Source: Erodium maritimum (Eukaryota > Streptophyta > Magnoliopsida > Geraniales > Geraniaceae). From it: a stretch of DNA of 64,000 bases. Position numbers and translations under genes: made by a program. Below, in pieces: positions 25,001 to 35,673 of this stretch (its first letter is position 1; the number at the start of each line of letters is the position of its first letter). The stretch lies in contig OY997591.1 of assembly GCA_963921825.1 (NCBI GenBank), forward strand, positions 41,995,825 to 42,059,824, read 5' to 3'. The notes under the pieces are model-generated. The model made no database searches. It was not told the origin of the DNA and saw only the letters and a list, made by a program, of their open reading frames with translations.

Positions 25001-25088
25001 TAAAGTGATTTATGTAAAAGGTTTCAAAATGTTTTATTGTTTTAAACGTTCGCGTCCTAGTTTGGTTTACTGAAATTGGGGCGTGACA
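22059..25088 (+). mobile_element. gypsy solo LTR 2 (3.03 kb), TSD CAAAC
   Basis: It begins TGTAATAACC and ends GGGGCGTGACA. It is flanked by exact CAAAC (22054-22058, 25089-25093). It is the inverted counterpart of solo LTR 1 and of the gypsy-1 LTRs. It carries the inverted 55-bp minisatellite (about 23860-24150), hairpin units near 24270-24330 and the 12-bp inverted repeat (23272-23318). It lies within the copia-A RNase H region; no internal gypsy sequence remains. Confidence 0.9.
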
Positions 25089-25093
25089 CAAAC

Positions 25094-26197
25094 ACTTTAT
25101 TTAGATGCATCCGATGCAGCTAACTACTCGTCTTCTGTTGCAGCAACAATGTTCAGCTCCGAGCTTCTTAAGCTGAACCCACCTTCATTCAAACAAAAAC
25201 ACATAACCAGACTATGATTTCAAATCATCTATGTCGGTCTGGAAGCTAGCATTTATGTAACTCTTTACAGCTAGTTCACTTTTCTGACCGCCATACAACA
25301 TAAAGGCATCCTTAGTCCTTCTCAAGTACTTAAGGATCCTTTAACTATCGTCCAGTGACCTTCACATGGACCTGGCTGGTATCTACTCGTTGCACTTAAT
25401 GCAGACGAGATATTGAGTTTAGTACACAACATCACATATATGATAAATCCAATATCAGACGCATATGCGATTTTACTCATGCAGTCTCGCTCATCAAGTG
25501 TCATAAGACACTGAGTCTTGCTGAGACTAATGCCATGGGACATTGGAAAGAACCCTCTTTTAGAGTCTTGCATACTAAACCTTGACAACACCTTGTCAAT
25601 GTAAGTGCTTTGACTTAGGCCCAGAAGCTTTCTAGATCTATTTCCATAGATTTTGATACCTAATACATAGGCAGCTTCGCCTAGGTCCTTCATTGAAAAA
25701 CATTGCCCTAACCACGCCTTAATGTCTTTCAAGATAGGGATGTCATTTTCAATGACCAGTATGTCATCTACATACAGTACTAAGAATATGATCGCGCTCC
25801 CACTAACCTTCTTGTACACACAAGGCCCATCTTTGTACTCGATGAAGTCAAAATCTTTGACTTATTCATCAAAACAAAGATTCCAATTTTGACGAGCCTG
25901 CTTTAATCCATGAATGGATTTCTGCAGCTAGTCAATGGTCTCTTGATAGGATGTGGATTCAACTTGATCCACAGCTATCACGTCATTAATCTCTGAACTG
26001 AGAAACCCATATCTGATAGGGGCTTGACGTGTCCTATCAAACCTCCTTTGTACTTGTGGTACAACCTCAGGTACTACATTCTCTTTTTCATGTACTTGAG
26101 TAACCATTTTAGGCACAACACTACTTTGTGGGTTTGTAACTTCTTTAAGTTCAACAATCCTCCCAATGTTTCCTTTGGAAATAAACTCTCTTTCCAA
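25094..26197 (-). pseudogene. copia-A reverse transcriptase / RNase H, internally deleted
   Basis: Minus-strand frame 25322-25819 holds the RT palm with YVDDI and the downstream connection (SMKDLGEAAYVLGIKI). Just upstream, a short segment reads KSIHGLKQARQNWN with one in-frame stop. The frame at 25928-26197 is the integrase-RT linker, ending QETID; it joins directly to KSIHGLK. About 140 residues of RT fingers/palm normally found between these points are absent, so the enzyme cannot work. The region 25094-25321 is degenerate RNase H. Copia family assignment is firm. Confidence 0.85.
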
Positions 26198-27395
26198 AAT
26201 ACTCCACCCCGAGCAACAAACACTTTGTTCTCCGTAGCGTTGTAGAAGTAATATCCTTTAGTTTCCTTAGGATATCCTACAAAGAGGAACTTCTCTGATT
26301 TGGGGCTAACTTATTCGTCATTAGACGCTTCACATAAGTTAAACATCCCCATATCTTTAGAAAAGACAAATCAGGAACCTTTCCTGTCCATATCTCATAT
26401 GGTGTCTTATCTATTGCCTTTGGTGGTACTCTGTTCAAGATGAATATAGTAGTTTCCAGTGTATATCCTCAAAATGTGATTGGGAGATCAATCTTACTCA
26501 TCATAGATTGAACCATATCATATAGGGTTCAATTCCTCCGTTCATACACACCATTCCAATGTGGTGTTCCCGGGGAAGTTAGTTGAGAAATGATCTCACA
26601 ATCTTTCAGATGATCTACGAATTCTTGGCTCAAATATTCACCACTTCGATCATATCTTATTGCCTTAATATTTTGGCCAAGTTAATTTTGTACTTCATTC
26701 TTGAAAATTTTGAACCTTTCAAAATTCCGATTTGTTATGAAGTACCCAAATCCTCCTCTAGCAGTTGCACTTATTGGACCACATACATCCGAATGTATAA
26801 TCCCCAATAAGCCACTAGCTCTCTCACCGTTTCAGAAAAAGGTGTCTTTTTCATCTTGTCGATTAAATAAGATTCGTACGTTTCAAATGATTCGTAAAAG
26901 AATCCAAAAGTCCATGGAATTGGAATTTTGATACACGTTTCTTATTTACATGAATCAAGCGACAGTGCTAGAGGAATATAGGGTTTGTCTCATCAGACTT
27001 AAACCCTCTTGTATCAATGTTATAGAAGGACTTCTCATTAGAGTCTTCTATGTTCAAAACATAAAGACCTCTAACTCGAGAAGCATTTTCATGATGAACG
27101 TTATCATGAGAAAGACTAAAATTACTATTCTCAATAGCAAACTTATAGTCTTCTTTGTCCAAACACGAAATGAAGACGATACTCCTACAAAACGTAGGTA
27201 CATGATAACATTGTTCAAACTAGGCAAGGCCAACTCGTATGTCCCCACAGCTAAGGCAATGACGCCGTGGTCATCCCAACTCGTAGGTCCATCACGCCTT
27301 CCTTCAATGCCCTCATACTTTTGAGTCCCTGCACATTTATACAAATGTGGGATTCGGATCCAATATCCATGAATCAAAAGTAGATGCATTTATTT
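26198..27395 (-). pseudogene. copia-A protease and integrase region, degenerate
   Basis: The minus strand contains recognisable but frameshifted integrase pieces. A GAG-pre-integrase segment (around 26968-27162) ends LWHCRL just beyond the frame. Integrase C-terminal segments with PPKAIDKTPYEIW-like and GYPKETKGYYFYN-like sequence lie at about 26160-26470. Several stops and shifts interrupt the frame, and the catalytic core cannot be followed without gaps. Confidence 0.75.
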
Positions 27396-28268
27396 CTATA
27401 ACATGCTACCTGAAGAGCTGGGTACACCACCCTTGTTCTTCTTCAAATCATCTTTATATTTCTTGCAGTTCCTCTTCCAATGACCAACCTCATTGCAGTA
27501 ATGGCAAACCGAGTCTTTTGGGGCTGGAAATTGAGTGTACTCGGGCCTTGGCTTTGACATGGGCCTTAAACCCATAGGAGCCACAAGACCCTTTCCTTTC
27601 CCTACCCCTTTCTTTTTGTACTCGGTTCCTCTCTTAAGCATCGGAACATCCTTGGTATTACCTTGGATGTTCTTCTCAGTAGTTTGAAGCATCACATGCA
27701 ACTCTGAGATGGTCTTGACCATGTTATGCATATAGAAGTTCATAATGAAACCATGAAGTTCATCAGGAAGTGACTGGAGGAGAATATCTGTAGCCAACTC
27801 CGGTTCTAACTTGAAACCGAGTCTCTCAAGATGCTCAATAAAACCCTTCATCTTAAGCACATGAGGGCTAACACCCTTCCCAGCAGGCATCTTGCATGAC
27901 ATGAGCTTCTTGACAGCATTGAACCTTTCAACCCTGGCTTTCTCTTGGAACATTTCCTTGAGTTGAGCCATCATGTCATACGCATTTTCCTTCATCAATT
28001 GCTTCTGGAGATCAGCCTCCATGGAACCAAGCATTATACAAGTGACATCAACAGAGTCATTAAAATGTTTGGTCCAACCATCTCTAATGGATTTCGAAGC
28101 ATTTGAGGCTGGTTCCTCAAGAACTGGCTCATCCAGGATATACTCTTTTCTTTCTTGCCTGAGAACAATTCTCAGGTTTCTGGCCCAATCCAGAAAATTT
28201 GTCCCATTGAGCTTATCCTTCTCAAGGATCGATCGTATCGATAAATTATGTGAATTGTTTGAAGACAT
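27396..28268 (-). CDS. copia-A gag polyprotein (nearly intact)
   Basis: 290 codons on the minus strand, starting MSSNNSHNLSIRSILEKDKL. The first ~190 residues form the copia-type gag capsid region (KLNGTNFLDWARNLRIVLRQ near the start; LLQSLPDELHGFIMNFYMH later). A CCHC zinc knuckle, CHYCNEVGHWKRNC, lies at about 257-270 with all four ligands present. Gag assembles the virus-like particle and binds element RNA. It is the only long uninterrupted retroelement frame of the nest on this strand. The ATG lies about 1.77 kb inside the right LTR, leaving a long leader with hairpins. Whether it is expressed is unknown. Confidence 0.88.
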   Translation of the reverse strand: MSSNNSHNLSIRSILEKDKLNGTNFLDWARNLRIVLRQERKEYILDEPVLEEPASNASKSIRDGWTKHFNDSVDVTCIMLGSMEADLQKQLMKENAYDMMAQLKEMFQEKARVERFNAVKKLMSCKMPAGKGVSPHVLKMKGFIEHLERLGFKLEPELATDILLQSLPDELHGFIMNFYMHNMVKTISELHVMLQTTEKNIQGNTKDVPMLKRGTEYKKKGVGKGKGLVAPMGLRPMSKPRPEYTQFPAPKDSVCHYCNEVGHWKRNCKKYKDDLKKNKGGVPSSSGSML

Positions 28269-30042
28269 GATCTACAACAAATAGATATGCAAAGTCATTA
28301 ATATGGATATAAAAAAATCAACCCTTTGTTGTATCTTCAGGATACATTAAAAGCCAATCCATATTGAATTTCACTTGGAGTAAGCTTTGGCTTAATCACC
28401 CCAAGTAGAATTAATTAGGTAGGTAACTCTTTACCAATTGCATCACTATGCAACTCTTGGATAGAATAAACACATCATATGTGTTGGCACAAATTCTATC
28501 TGATGCCCTAGGTCCAAAACCATTTTGATAACCTAGAAAAGTACAACCATATCCGGATATGCAACCTCGACTACTATGCACACCACGCTTTGGCGTAACC
28601 TACACATAGCAACCAAGAGTTCACTCCATGCTATCAAACTTAAACGACTATGTGCACCACGCTTTGGCGTAACCTACACATAACAATTTAAGGTTTGATC
28701 CATCTAACTTTAGACAATTGTGTGCACCACGCTTTGGCATAACCTACACACAACGTTCTAAGGTTGGACAAATGCTTAATCCATCTCATCTAGCTTAGAG
28801 GACTATGTGCACCACGCTTTGGCGTAACCTACACATAGGTCTAAGGTTCGACATGTGGACCAATATGGAAGGCATCTCACCGACTTAATATTTAATTCAG
28901 GGTTGATTTTTCCTTATTGTATCATATACAAAAGGTCTGTTGTATCACATACAAACGGTCTAAGCACTTTAACAATAAATAAGTCATGCAATACCATGCA
29001 TAAGCATAAAAGTAAATGTGTCATAGCATAGCCCATTACTAAGTTGGTCTTCATAAGCCCATATGAAGACCAAAGGTCAATCCTAGGGGTGAAACAAAAA
29101 CAAGCCTTCAAGAGAACTCTTAATCTTGAACCTCCGTCTTTGAGTTCCACCTCCCACTTTTCTTTTTGACCTTCCTTCAAAAATTGCTTCTCTTGAAAAA
29201 CACCGTCTTGGGCTTCTCTTGTTACAAAGAACTTATTACAATAAAAATAACGACACGCAGGCCGTATTTAAATTACAAACCCAAATAAAATTAAAGTAAG
29301 CAAATTGGTCGGGATGGGCTATGCTATGCACCATGCATCAAGAAATACACATACAATATCAATATATCATAAGAAACAAATTAACACACCTTCGAGTAAA
29401 CAATTTACTCAAAGATAATTGTAGCGCCTCTAACGGGGTGAAGAGGTTCGGAGAATTTTTCACTAAGGCATTTGAATTGCCAAGGAAAAATCTCATCGGA
29501 ATTAATTCAACCATTGGATTTTATGATATTCGAACTTGTTTTAAAACAACTCGAATGACCACAATTCCATTAGCAAATCACAATCATATTGTGAATTAAA
29601 CCATATGTTCATAACATATTATTACAAAGTATTAGTGCCCCCAAAAGGATGTTATCATCACTTGAACTAGGATGATACTAGCACTTATGCATGCATGCTA
29701 CTAGCACTTGCAAAATATGCTACTAGTACTCATGCATGCATGCTACTAGCACCTTCAACATTCCATAATCACATTATGAAATCAATTATCCATTCACAAT
29801 AGATTATTTTCACGGTTGATAACCGTGCACCCCATTAGGAAAACTAATTTGCATAATCATAGTTCACAACTATAACACATGTTGTATAATCCTATTATCC
29901 AACATGCCTAAATCATGCAAATTCGGCCTACAATCAAACATGCATCAACATGAACAACAAAAACCTCTTAAACCCGAAAGCACATACAACAACCAAACAT
30001 GCATGGTCGGTTTAAACAAATTACAAGAGGCTCTGATACCAC
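28269..30042 (-). other. copia-A 5' leader (primer site to gag)
   Basis: A 1.77-kb untranslated leader, minus sense, running from the primer site beside the right LTR to the gag ATG. It includes a hairpin array (28373-28838), short repeats of CTAGCACTTATGCATGCATG type (about 29670-29755) and no convincing frame. Such length is unusual for a copia leader. Confidence 0.7.
28373..28838 (-). repeat. hairpin array in the copia-A leader
   Basis: Four copies of a 36-bp motif lie at 28574-28609, 28648-28682, 28718-28753 and 28803-28838. Each shares the core CACCACGCTTTGGCGTAACC (one change in copy 3) and is bounded by inverted ends. Copies 2 and 4 have TATGTG/CACATA, and copy 3 has TTGTGTG/CACACAA. 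A fifth, diverged copy at 28373-28406 keeps the CTTTGG loop with a different stem (ACTTGG/CCAAGT). Spacing is 70-85 bp in the main array. The stems change while pairing is kept. Confidence 0.85.
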
Positions 30043-31626
30043 TGTTGGAATTATAGGGAGCAAAACGCAGCGGAAAATAAAAAAACTTTCCCTAGAATAG
30101 CCTCAGGATCCATGTAATTCCGAGTAAACCGACAAACAAAAAATAAAGGAGAGATTACCTCTTTCAATTTTTCAGTTTGGTTCGAGACAGGGACCAACTT
30201 GCAGCTCGTATATCTCAGCAACGAACCGTTGGAATGAAAATTCCTCCGGTCAGATTGAAGACCAATATGTGTAGAATGTTCACTCCAGAAATCAGCAAGA
30301 TCGGACCTCGGATGAACCTCCGATCGAGCTCTTTACAGTGGCTGGTCGGACAGAATCTGGGCAGATTTTTCTCTTCTTCTTGCAAACCAAGAACACTCGA
30401 AACAAATGGGTTTGGTGGATTAAGTGTGAGTTGAGACGTTTCCAAAAGGATCCGTCCTCTACCGGTATCCACACCAACAAGATATCCCAAATCGCTTGTG
30501 TGCTAGCACAAAGGAAGAACACTTCTTCCTCTCTTTCTATCTAACTCGTTTTCTCTCTCTACTCTTTGAGAACCATTCTCAACATAATGAAAAAAATCTG
30601 ATTTTTCTTCTCTCTCTTGCATGCATATATAACCCAACATGACCACACTTATTTTATTTGGAAAAACCCAACACTTGGACTTCCAACTTGGACAAGTGTC
30701 TCACTTAGGTTTTGCATGCTTCACCATGTCATTTCTAGCAAGTCCAACTCTTGGATTTTCTTTTATGACAAGTGTCATATTTTAGGAGTAGTGCTCATGC
30801 AAAAATACCCTCTTTGAATTTTGAAAATTCAAGAGCCAATTTTGCTATTTAATTGTCCAACATAATCTTTATTATATTGGTAATTCGAAAAACGAGTTAA
30901 ATGAATAAATAAATATTATATCGAATATAATATATTATTTTATTCACTTGAGGGACTTCATAAGTCCAAATAGATTTTGGGCTCGTTGTTGTGGGCGACC
31001 CTATAGGCTCATAACACGTGTTGGCAGTGGGCCCGAAATCCTCGTTTCGTCCACATGTCATAGTTGGCCTCTAGCAAGACATTATGACTACCCAAACGTT
31101 TATGATGATCGTTAATCCGACTTAACCTTTACCCGTTAATATGCTAACCCTTCTGTCAACGATATCTCGATCGAATAAGGCATATGGCCGTCATCCTTAT
31201 TTTATTCGATTGCTGTTTCTTGATCTTAAGTAGACTGCCAGTGATAACTCTTTATCAATTCGCATGGCCATGCTTTTTCCTGCAGTCCCACTTATCAAGG
31301 GGCCCAAACGATATCTCTCATATATATATGAGTGACAGATCCCTTATAAGTCAACCATATCTCTCACATAGACACTTATGCACCCAATCACAGCCTTTAT
31401 AATTGCCCGGTTAAAGACAACGTTTAACTGTGTCAAAGCACACAGCCATCTATGTAGAAATCATGTTGACTATAAAGTCAGAGGACTTAAGTCATATTAT
31501 GGTACTGAGAAAGACTCATGACAGTTCCTATGTAGTATTCTCATAGTGGGTTATCCAATTCCATTTCCCTAAATGATATTTATGATTTGACTTCATATCC
31601 AATATGTATGATCCGTAAAACGTAAT
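30043..31626 (-). repeat. copia-A right (5') LTR, first part
   Basis: The first 1,584 bp of the right LTR, aligned with 19955 onward. It is cut after GTAAT (31622-31626) by gypsy-1 and continues at 50738. The match of both pieces to the intact left LTR proves the interruption. Confidence 0.93.
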
Positions 31627-34592
31627 TGTCACGTCCCAACTTCTGTAGAATCGAACCCGGAACGAGAACGTTTAAGACAATAAAACATTTTCAAACCTTT
31701 TAAATAAATCACTTTAAAACCACCATTTAGTTAATCAAAATAATAATTTGCAACTCAAAAGTACGTCCCAACAAGCGGACAAAATACAAGGCGTACGTCG
31801 CTAGACTCAAAAAGGAAACCCGGACTTCCGCTCCTAGCTCTTCAAGCTTCGAGAGCTCACCTAGTCCGTCCCGCGACCAGTACCTGTAGGAAAAGCAGCT
31901 AGGGGTGAGCGTTCGCTCACCACCACGGATAACAGACTGACTACGGTATACTTAGCAGAACATGCCGAAAACAACAACAACAACCCAAACACCGGAGACC
32001 ACTATCCCCAAACTCAAGTAACCCAACTGACACACAAACTGTTACTTTCCTCAACCGACTCAACACTCGGACACGTAATGTAGACCCGACACAACGATTA
32101 CGACTTCCACCAAAGACACGAAAGATAACCACGCAACACCCAAGATCACAAAAGATCGCACACCAAACAAGATCGCAAAGGATCGCACTCCAGCTACTCA
32201 GTCCCCACGCACTTTTCCCAACACGACGGTTGGATCAGGCGGTCGACCTGTTGCACTTTTCCCAACACGATGGTTGGATCAGACTGTCGACCTGTCACAC
32301 TTTTCCCGACACCCAATCAGATCAGGCTGTCGACCTGTCGCACTTTTCCCAACACGACGGTTGGATCAGGCGGTCGACCTATCGCACTTTTCCCGACACG
32401 TAGTCGGATCAGGCTGTCGACCTGTCACACCCCACCCCAGGCAACCACAATCACAATCACAATTAAGGTTCAACAACAAAAACAACATCGGTTTGACACT
32501 CCACAGGCACTCATGGCCATCCACGACACCAACAGTAAAACACGGGCTCAACAACCCCACGGGCCCTCATGGCCACCCAAGACACACCACCAGTAAAATA
32601 CGGGTTTAACAACCCCACGGGCACTCATGGCCACCCAAGACACACCAACAGTAAAAATACGGGTTTAACAACCCCACGGGCACTCATGGCCACCCAAGAC
32701 ACACCACCAGTAAAATACGGGTTTAACAACCCCACGGGCACTCATGGCCACCCAAGACACACCAACAGTAAAAATACGGTTTTAACAACCCCACAGGCAC
32801 TCATGGCCACCCAAGACACGCCAACAGTAAAATATGGGCTCTCATGGCCACCCAAGACACAAACTAAACAATCAACCTCCGGGCATAATCAGATGCCTCT
32901 AGTAATTCTGATATCGATAAGTTCACTGCTCCTACGACACTACTAAGTGTCACATGCATTTCTACTGTTCGATACGTTCCCGTATCATATGACACCACCT
33001 GGTGTCGCCTGCCTTTCTAATGTTTGATAAACGTACTTAACCCACGACACCTAAGTGTCACATGCATTTCTACTGTTAACTTTCCCTAGTCAGGGCCGAG
33101 ATCCGACTACTTTTCCCTACCTCGTATGCTTTCCCCAAAAGCTCACCACCAAGCTCCGGCATGATCACGATCACTCGCCTAGCTTTCCCTTTCCTATGTC
33201 GGTGGCACGATCTAATAAGAACACAATTTAAAACACTTTTAAGCTCACAGGCATAAACTGAATTTTAATATACTTGACACCCAAATATAACCCCGACAAT
33301 GTCGATCACTCCCAAACTTCCCAATTTCTCGACATTGTCGATAATGGACCCGGAAAGGCCCGTTTCGCCCGACCCGGCGAATCTGCCCGGGATTGGAAAA
33401 CGTCCTTCTGGGGCTCTGAAAATTCCCGTTTTCGTTTCTACGGTCTTAGAATAATTCAAGGGTTCCTACGCACTCGACGGAATCAATTTCCGACTTCCGA
33501 GTAATTTAATTCGCGTTTAAAGTTTCTAAACTCGTCAATTACAACTTTCACAATTTAATTCCAGAATTCGTTCCGGGTGTGGATTAACTACTTGGGTAAC
33601 GTCCTAAACCACCCGAACACAAAAGCCCGATACCCGAGCATGTGGGCCCCACCCGGCCATCCTTGGCCGTGGGTGGCTAGGGCCGGTTTTGGGCCGGTCC
33701 ACCATGGTGGTGGCCGGTCCTAGCTCCGGCCAGCCACCCCATGGTCTGGCCAGCCACCATGCACGGTGGCCGGAGCTCCCCCAAGCCTCTGGTCACCGGA
33801 AAACGTCCAAACTTTGCTCCAAAACGTCTCCAACAAACCCCACACCTCAATTCAACCATAAACTACTAGTTTTTAACCCAAACCCTAACTTTTAAACTTA
33901 ACAAAACGAAAATCGGATAGTTGCTCACCGTAGAGAATGTCGATGGAACTCGGTTCTTCTATCGTTGAGACGATCCACCGGTCGGATGATCGAGAAAATA
34001 GCAAACCCTAAACACTCCCTTCTCTTTTCTCTCCTTCTTCTCTCTTCCTTCTATCTTCTTTCTCTCTCCAAAAACTCTATTTTTTTACAACTATGGCCGA
34101 ACCCCCCTACACCTCTCATCTTTGTCTCTTTTCAAAAATCACCTAACACCACCACATAATTGACATGTGGCAAGTGGGTCCCACACCTTTTGGAAAATAT
34201 CCCATAGATATTTTCAGTCAGATTCGCCAAATTCGGCCGTCTCGGGCCCCGAACGGGCACTTTTTCCAAGAAATTACGAAACTTCACGGGCTATAAGGAA
34301 ACGGCTCAACTAAGACCGCTGCGACGAAGACTAAGCTTTTTTGATTGAAAACGGACCTCGAATGGACCAAAACGTCGCTCGGTTGACTTTTCAAGCAAAA
34401 AGTCAACCTTTCCCAAATTGGTCAGAAAGTTGCCTTGAGTCCCCCAGAACTCACTTTGGTCGATATCGGGGTCAACTTAAGTCCGGTATGACCCTCGAGG
34501 TCAGATTTAGGTTCATTTAAGTGTGTCTAAATTTTTTAAATTTTCCTGTTTTTCTCCGATTTGACTGGCGTTGACCGGGAGTGGTTCTTACA
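31627..34592 (-). repeat. gypsy-1 left (3') LTR, 2,966 bp
   Basis: Begins TGTCACGTCCCAAC and ends GTGGTTCTTACA. It contains five hairpin-type units (32206-32430), the minisatellite (32506-32860) and the inverted repeat CGACAATGTCGA / TCGACATTGTCG (33294-33305, 33329-33340). In sense (minus) orientation these lie in the downstream half of the LTR. It is about 800 bp longer than its partner, which has internal deletions. Confidence 0.92.
32206..32430 (-). repeat. hairpin-unit array in gypsy-1 LTR
   Basis: Five units of about 42 bp, each with CACTTTTCCC, a small inverted repeat, then GGATCAGGC and GTCGACC. Stems: CCAAC/GTTGG at 32218-32233, 32262-32277 and 32349-32364; CCGAC/GTCGG at 32393-32407; one weakened copy near 32306. 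The array recurs in the right LTR at about 49150-49365. Confidence 0.8.
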
Positions 34593-35673
34593 ATCTACCC
34601 CCCTTAAAGGAATTTCGTCCGCGAAATTTAAAACAGACGTACCTCGGGAGTTGAACAAATCGGGGTACTTCGCGGGAACCTCGTCCTCGCGCTCCCAAGT
34701 CGACTCAGCCCCATGATGCCTCCACTGCACCCGTACTAGGCCGATAACCTTGCCACGCAAGACCTGCTCCCGTGTGTCCATGATTCGAACCGGCTGCTCC
34801 TCATAGGAGACATCGTCATCCACCTCGATATCTACCCACTTAATGACGTGGGAGGGGTCCGCATTGTACTGCCGCAACAGGGACACGTGGAAGACGTTAT
34901 GAACTCTCCCAAGTTGCGGTGGTAACGCCAGACGATAGGCCACTGCTCCCACTCTGCTCAAGATCTCGAAAGGGCCAATGTACCGCGGGGCTAACTTTCC
35001 CCCGCTGCGTCTGAACCGTACCAGTCCCTTCCTCGGGCTCACATTCAGGAACACGTGGTCACCGACTGCGAACTCAAGAGGTTGACGCCGTGTGTCGGCG
35101 TAGCTCTTCTGTCGACTCTGTGCGGTCTTCAACCGCTCGCGTATCAGCGCGACCTTCTCTGTCGTCTCTCGGACAAGATCTGGCCCCAGCAGACTCTTTT
35201 CCCCCACCTCTGCCCAGCAAACTAGCGACCGACACGGCCTACCATACAACGCTTCAAACGGTGCCATCCCAATACTGGCCTGGAAGCTGTTGTTGTAGGC
35301 GAACTCGACCAACGGCAGATGGGTTTCCCATGATCCCCTGAAGTCCAGCACACATGCCCGCATCATGTCTTCCAAGATCTGAATAGTGCGCTCGGACTGA
35401 CCGTCTATCTGGGGATGGTGTGCTGTACTGAGTAGAACCTCGGTCCCCAACGCGGTCTGTAGACTCGGCCAAAATCTGGACGTGAAACGAGGATCCCTGT
35501 CAAACACTATCGACACCGGGACCCCATGAAGACGCACTATCTCCTGAACGTACATGCTGCTCAACTTGTCGACCGGATCAGTCATCCTCATAGCCAAGAA
35601 ATGGGACGACTTGGTCAACCGATCGACTACTACCCATACGGCATCGTGTCCCTTCGGCGATCTCGGCAACCCA
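34536..35673 (-). pseudogene. gypsy-1 integrase core and C-terminal chromodomain-like part
   Basis: A continuous minus-strand frame from the copia-B insertion (35669) to a stop at 34536. It holds the integrase catalytic core (VVVDRLTKSSHF, then DRDPRFTSRFW and the HPQIDGQSER segment). The C-terminal domain follows (APRYIGPFEI, HNVFHVSLL), then a chromodomain-like end (VQWRHHGAESTWE...YPDLF). The first part of the integrase lies at 44122 on the other side of copia-B. The frame runs through the polypurine tract and about 57 nt into the LTR before stopping. This half is uninterrupted, so the copia insertion broke an otherwise readable integrase. Confidence 0.9.

Noticed and set aside
28574..28838. 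Regularly spaced repeats resembling a CRISPR array
   Set aside because: The window is plant nuclear DNA, the repeats differ in their stems with compensation, and they lie in the leader of a copia element.
30043..31626. Segmental duplication or assembly duplication of 19955-21764
   Set aside because: The two copies are LTRs of one element: primer site and polypurine tract adjoin them, and the second copy continues at 50738 after an insertion with a perfect duplication.
32270..32946. Long plus-strand open frames with repeated NNPTGTHGHPRH-type peptides (also at 49507-49752 and 60219-60599)
   Set aside because: They are tandem LTR minisatellite units whose length is near a multiple of three, so frames stay open by chance. 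They lie in LTRs, are read in several frames and are antisense to the element.
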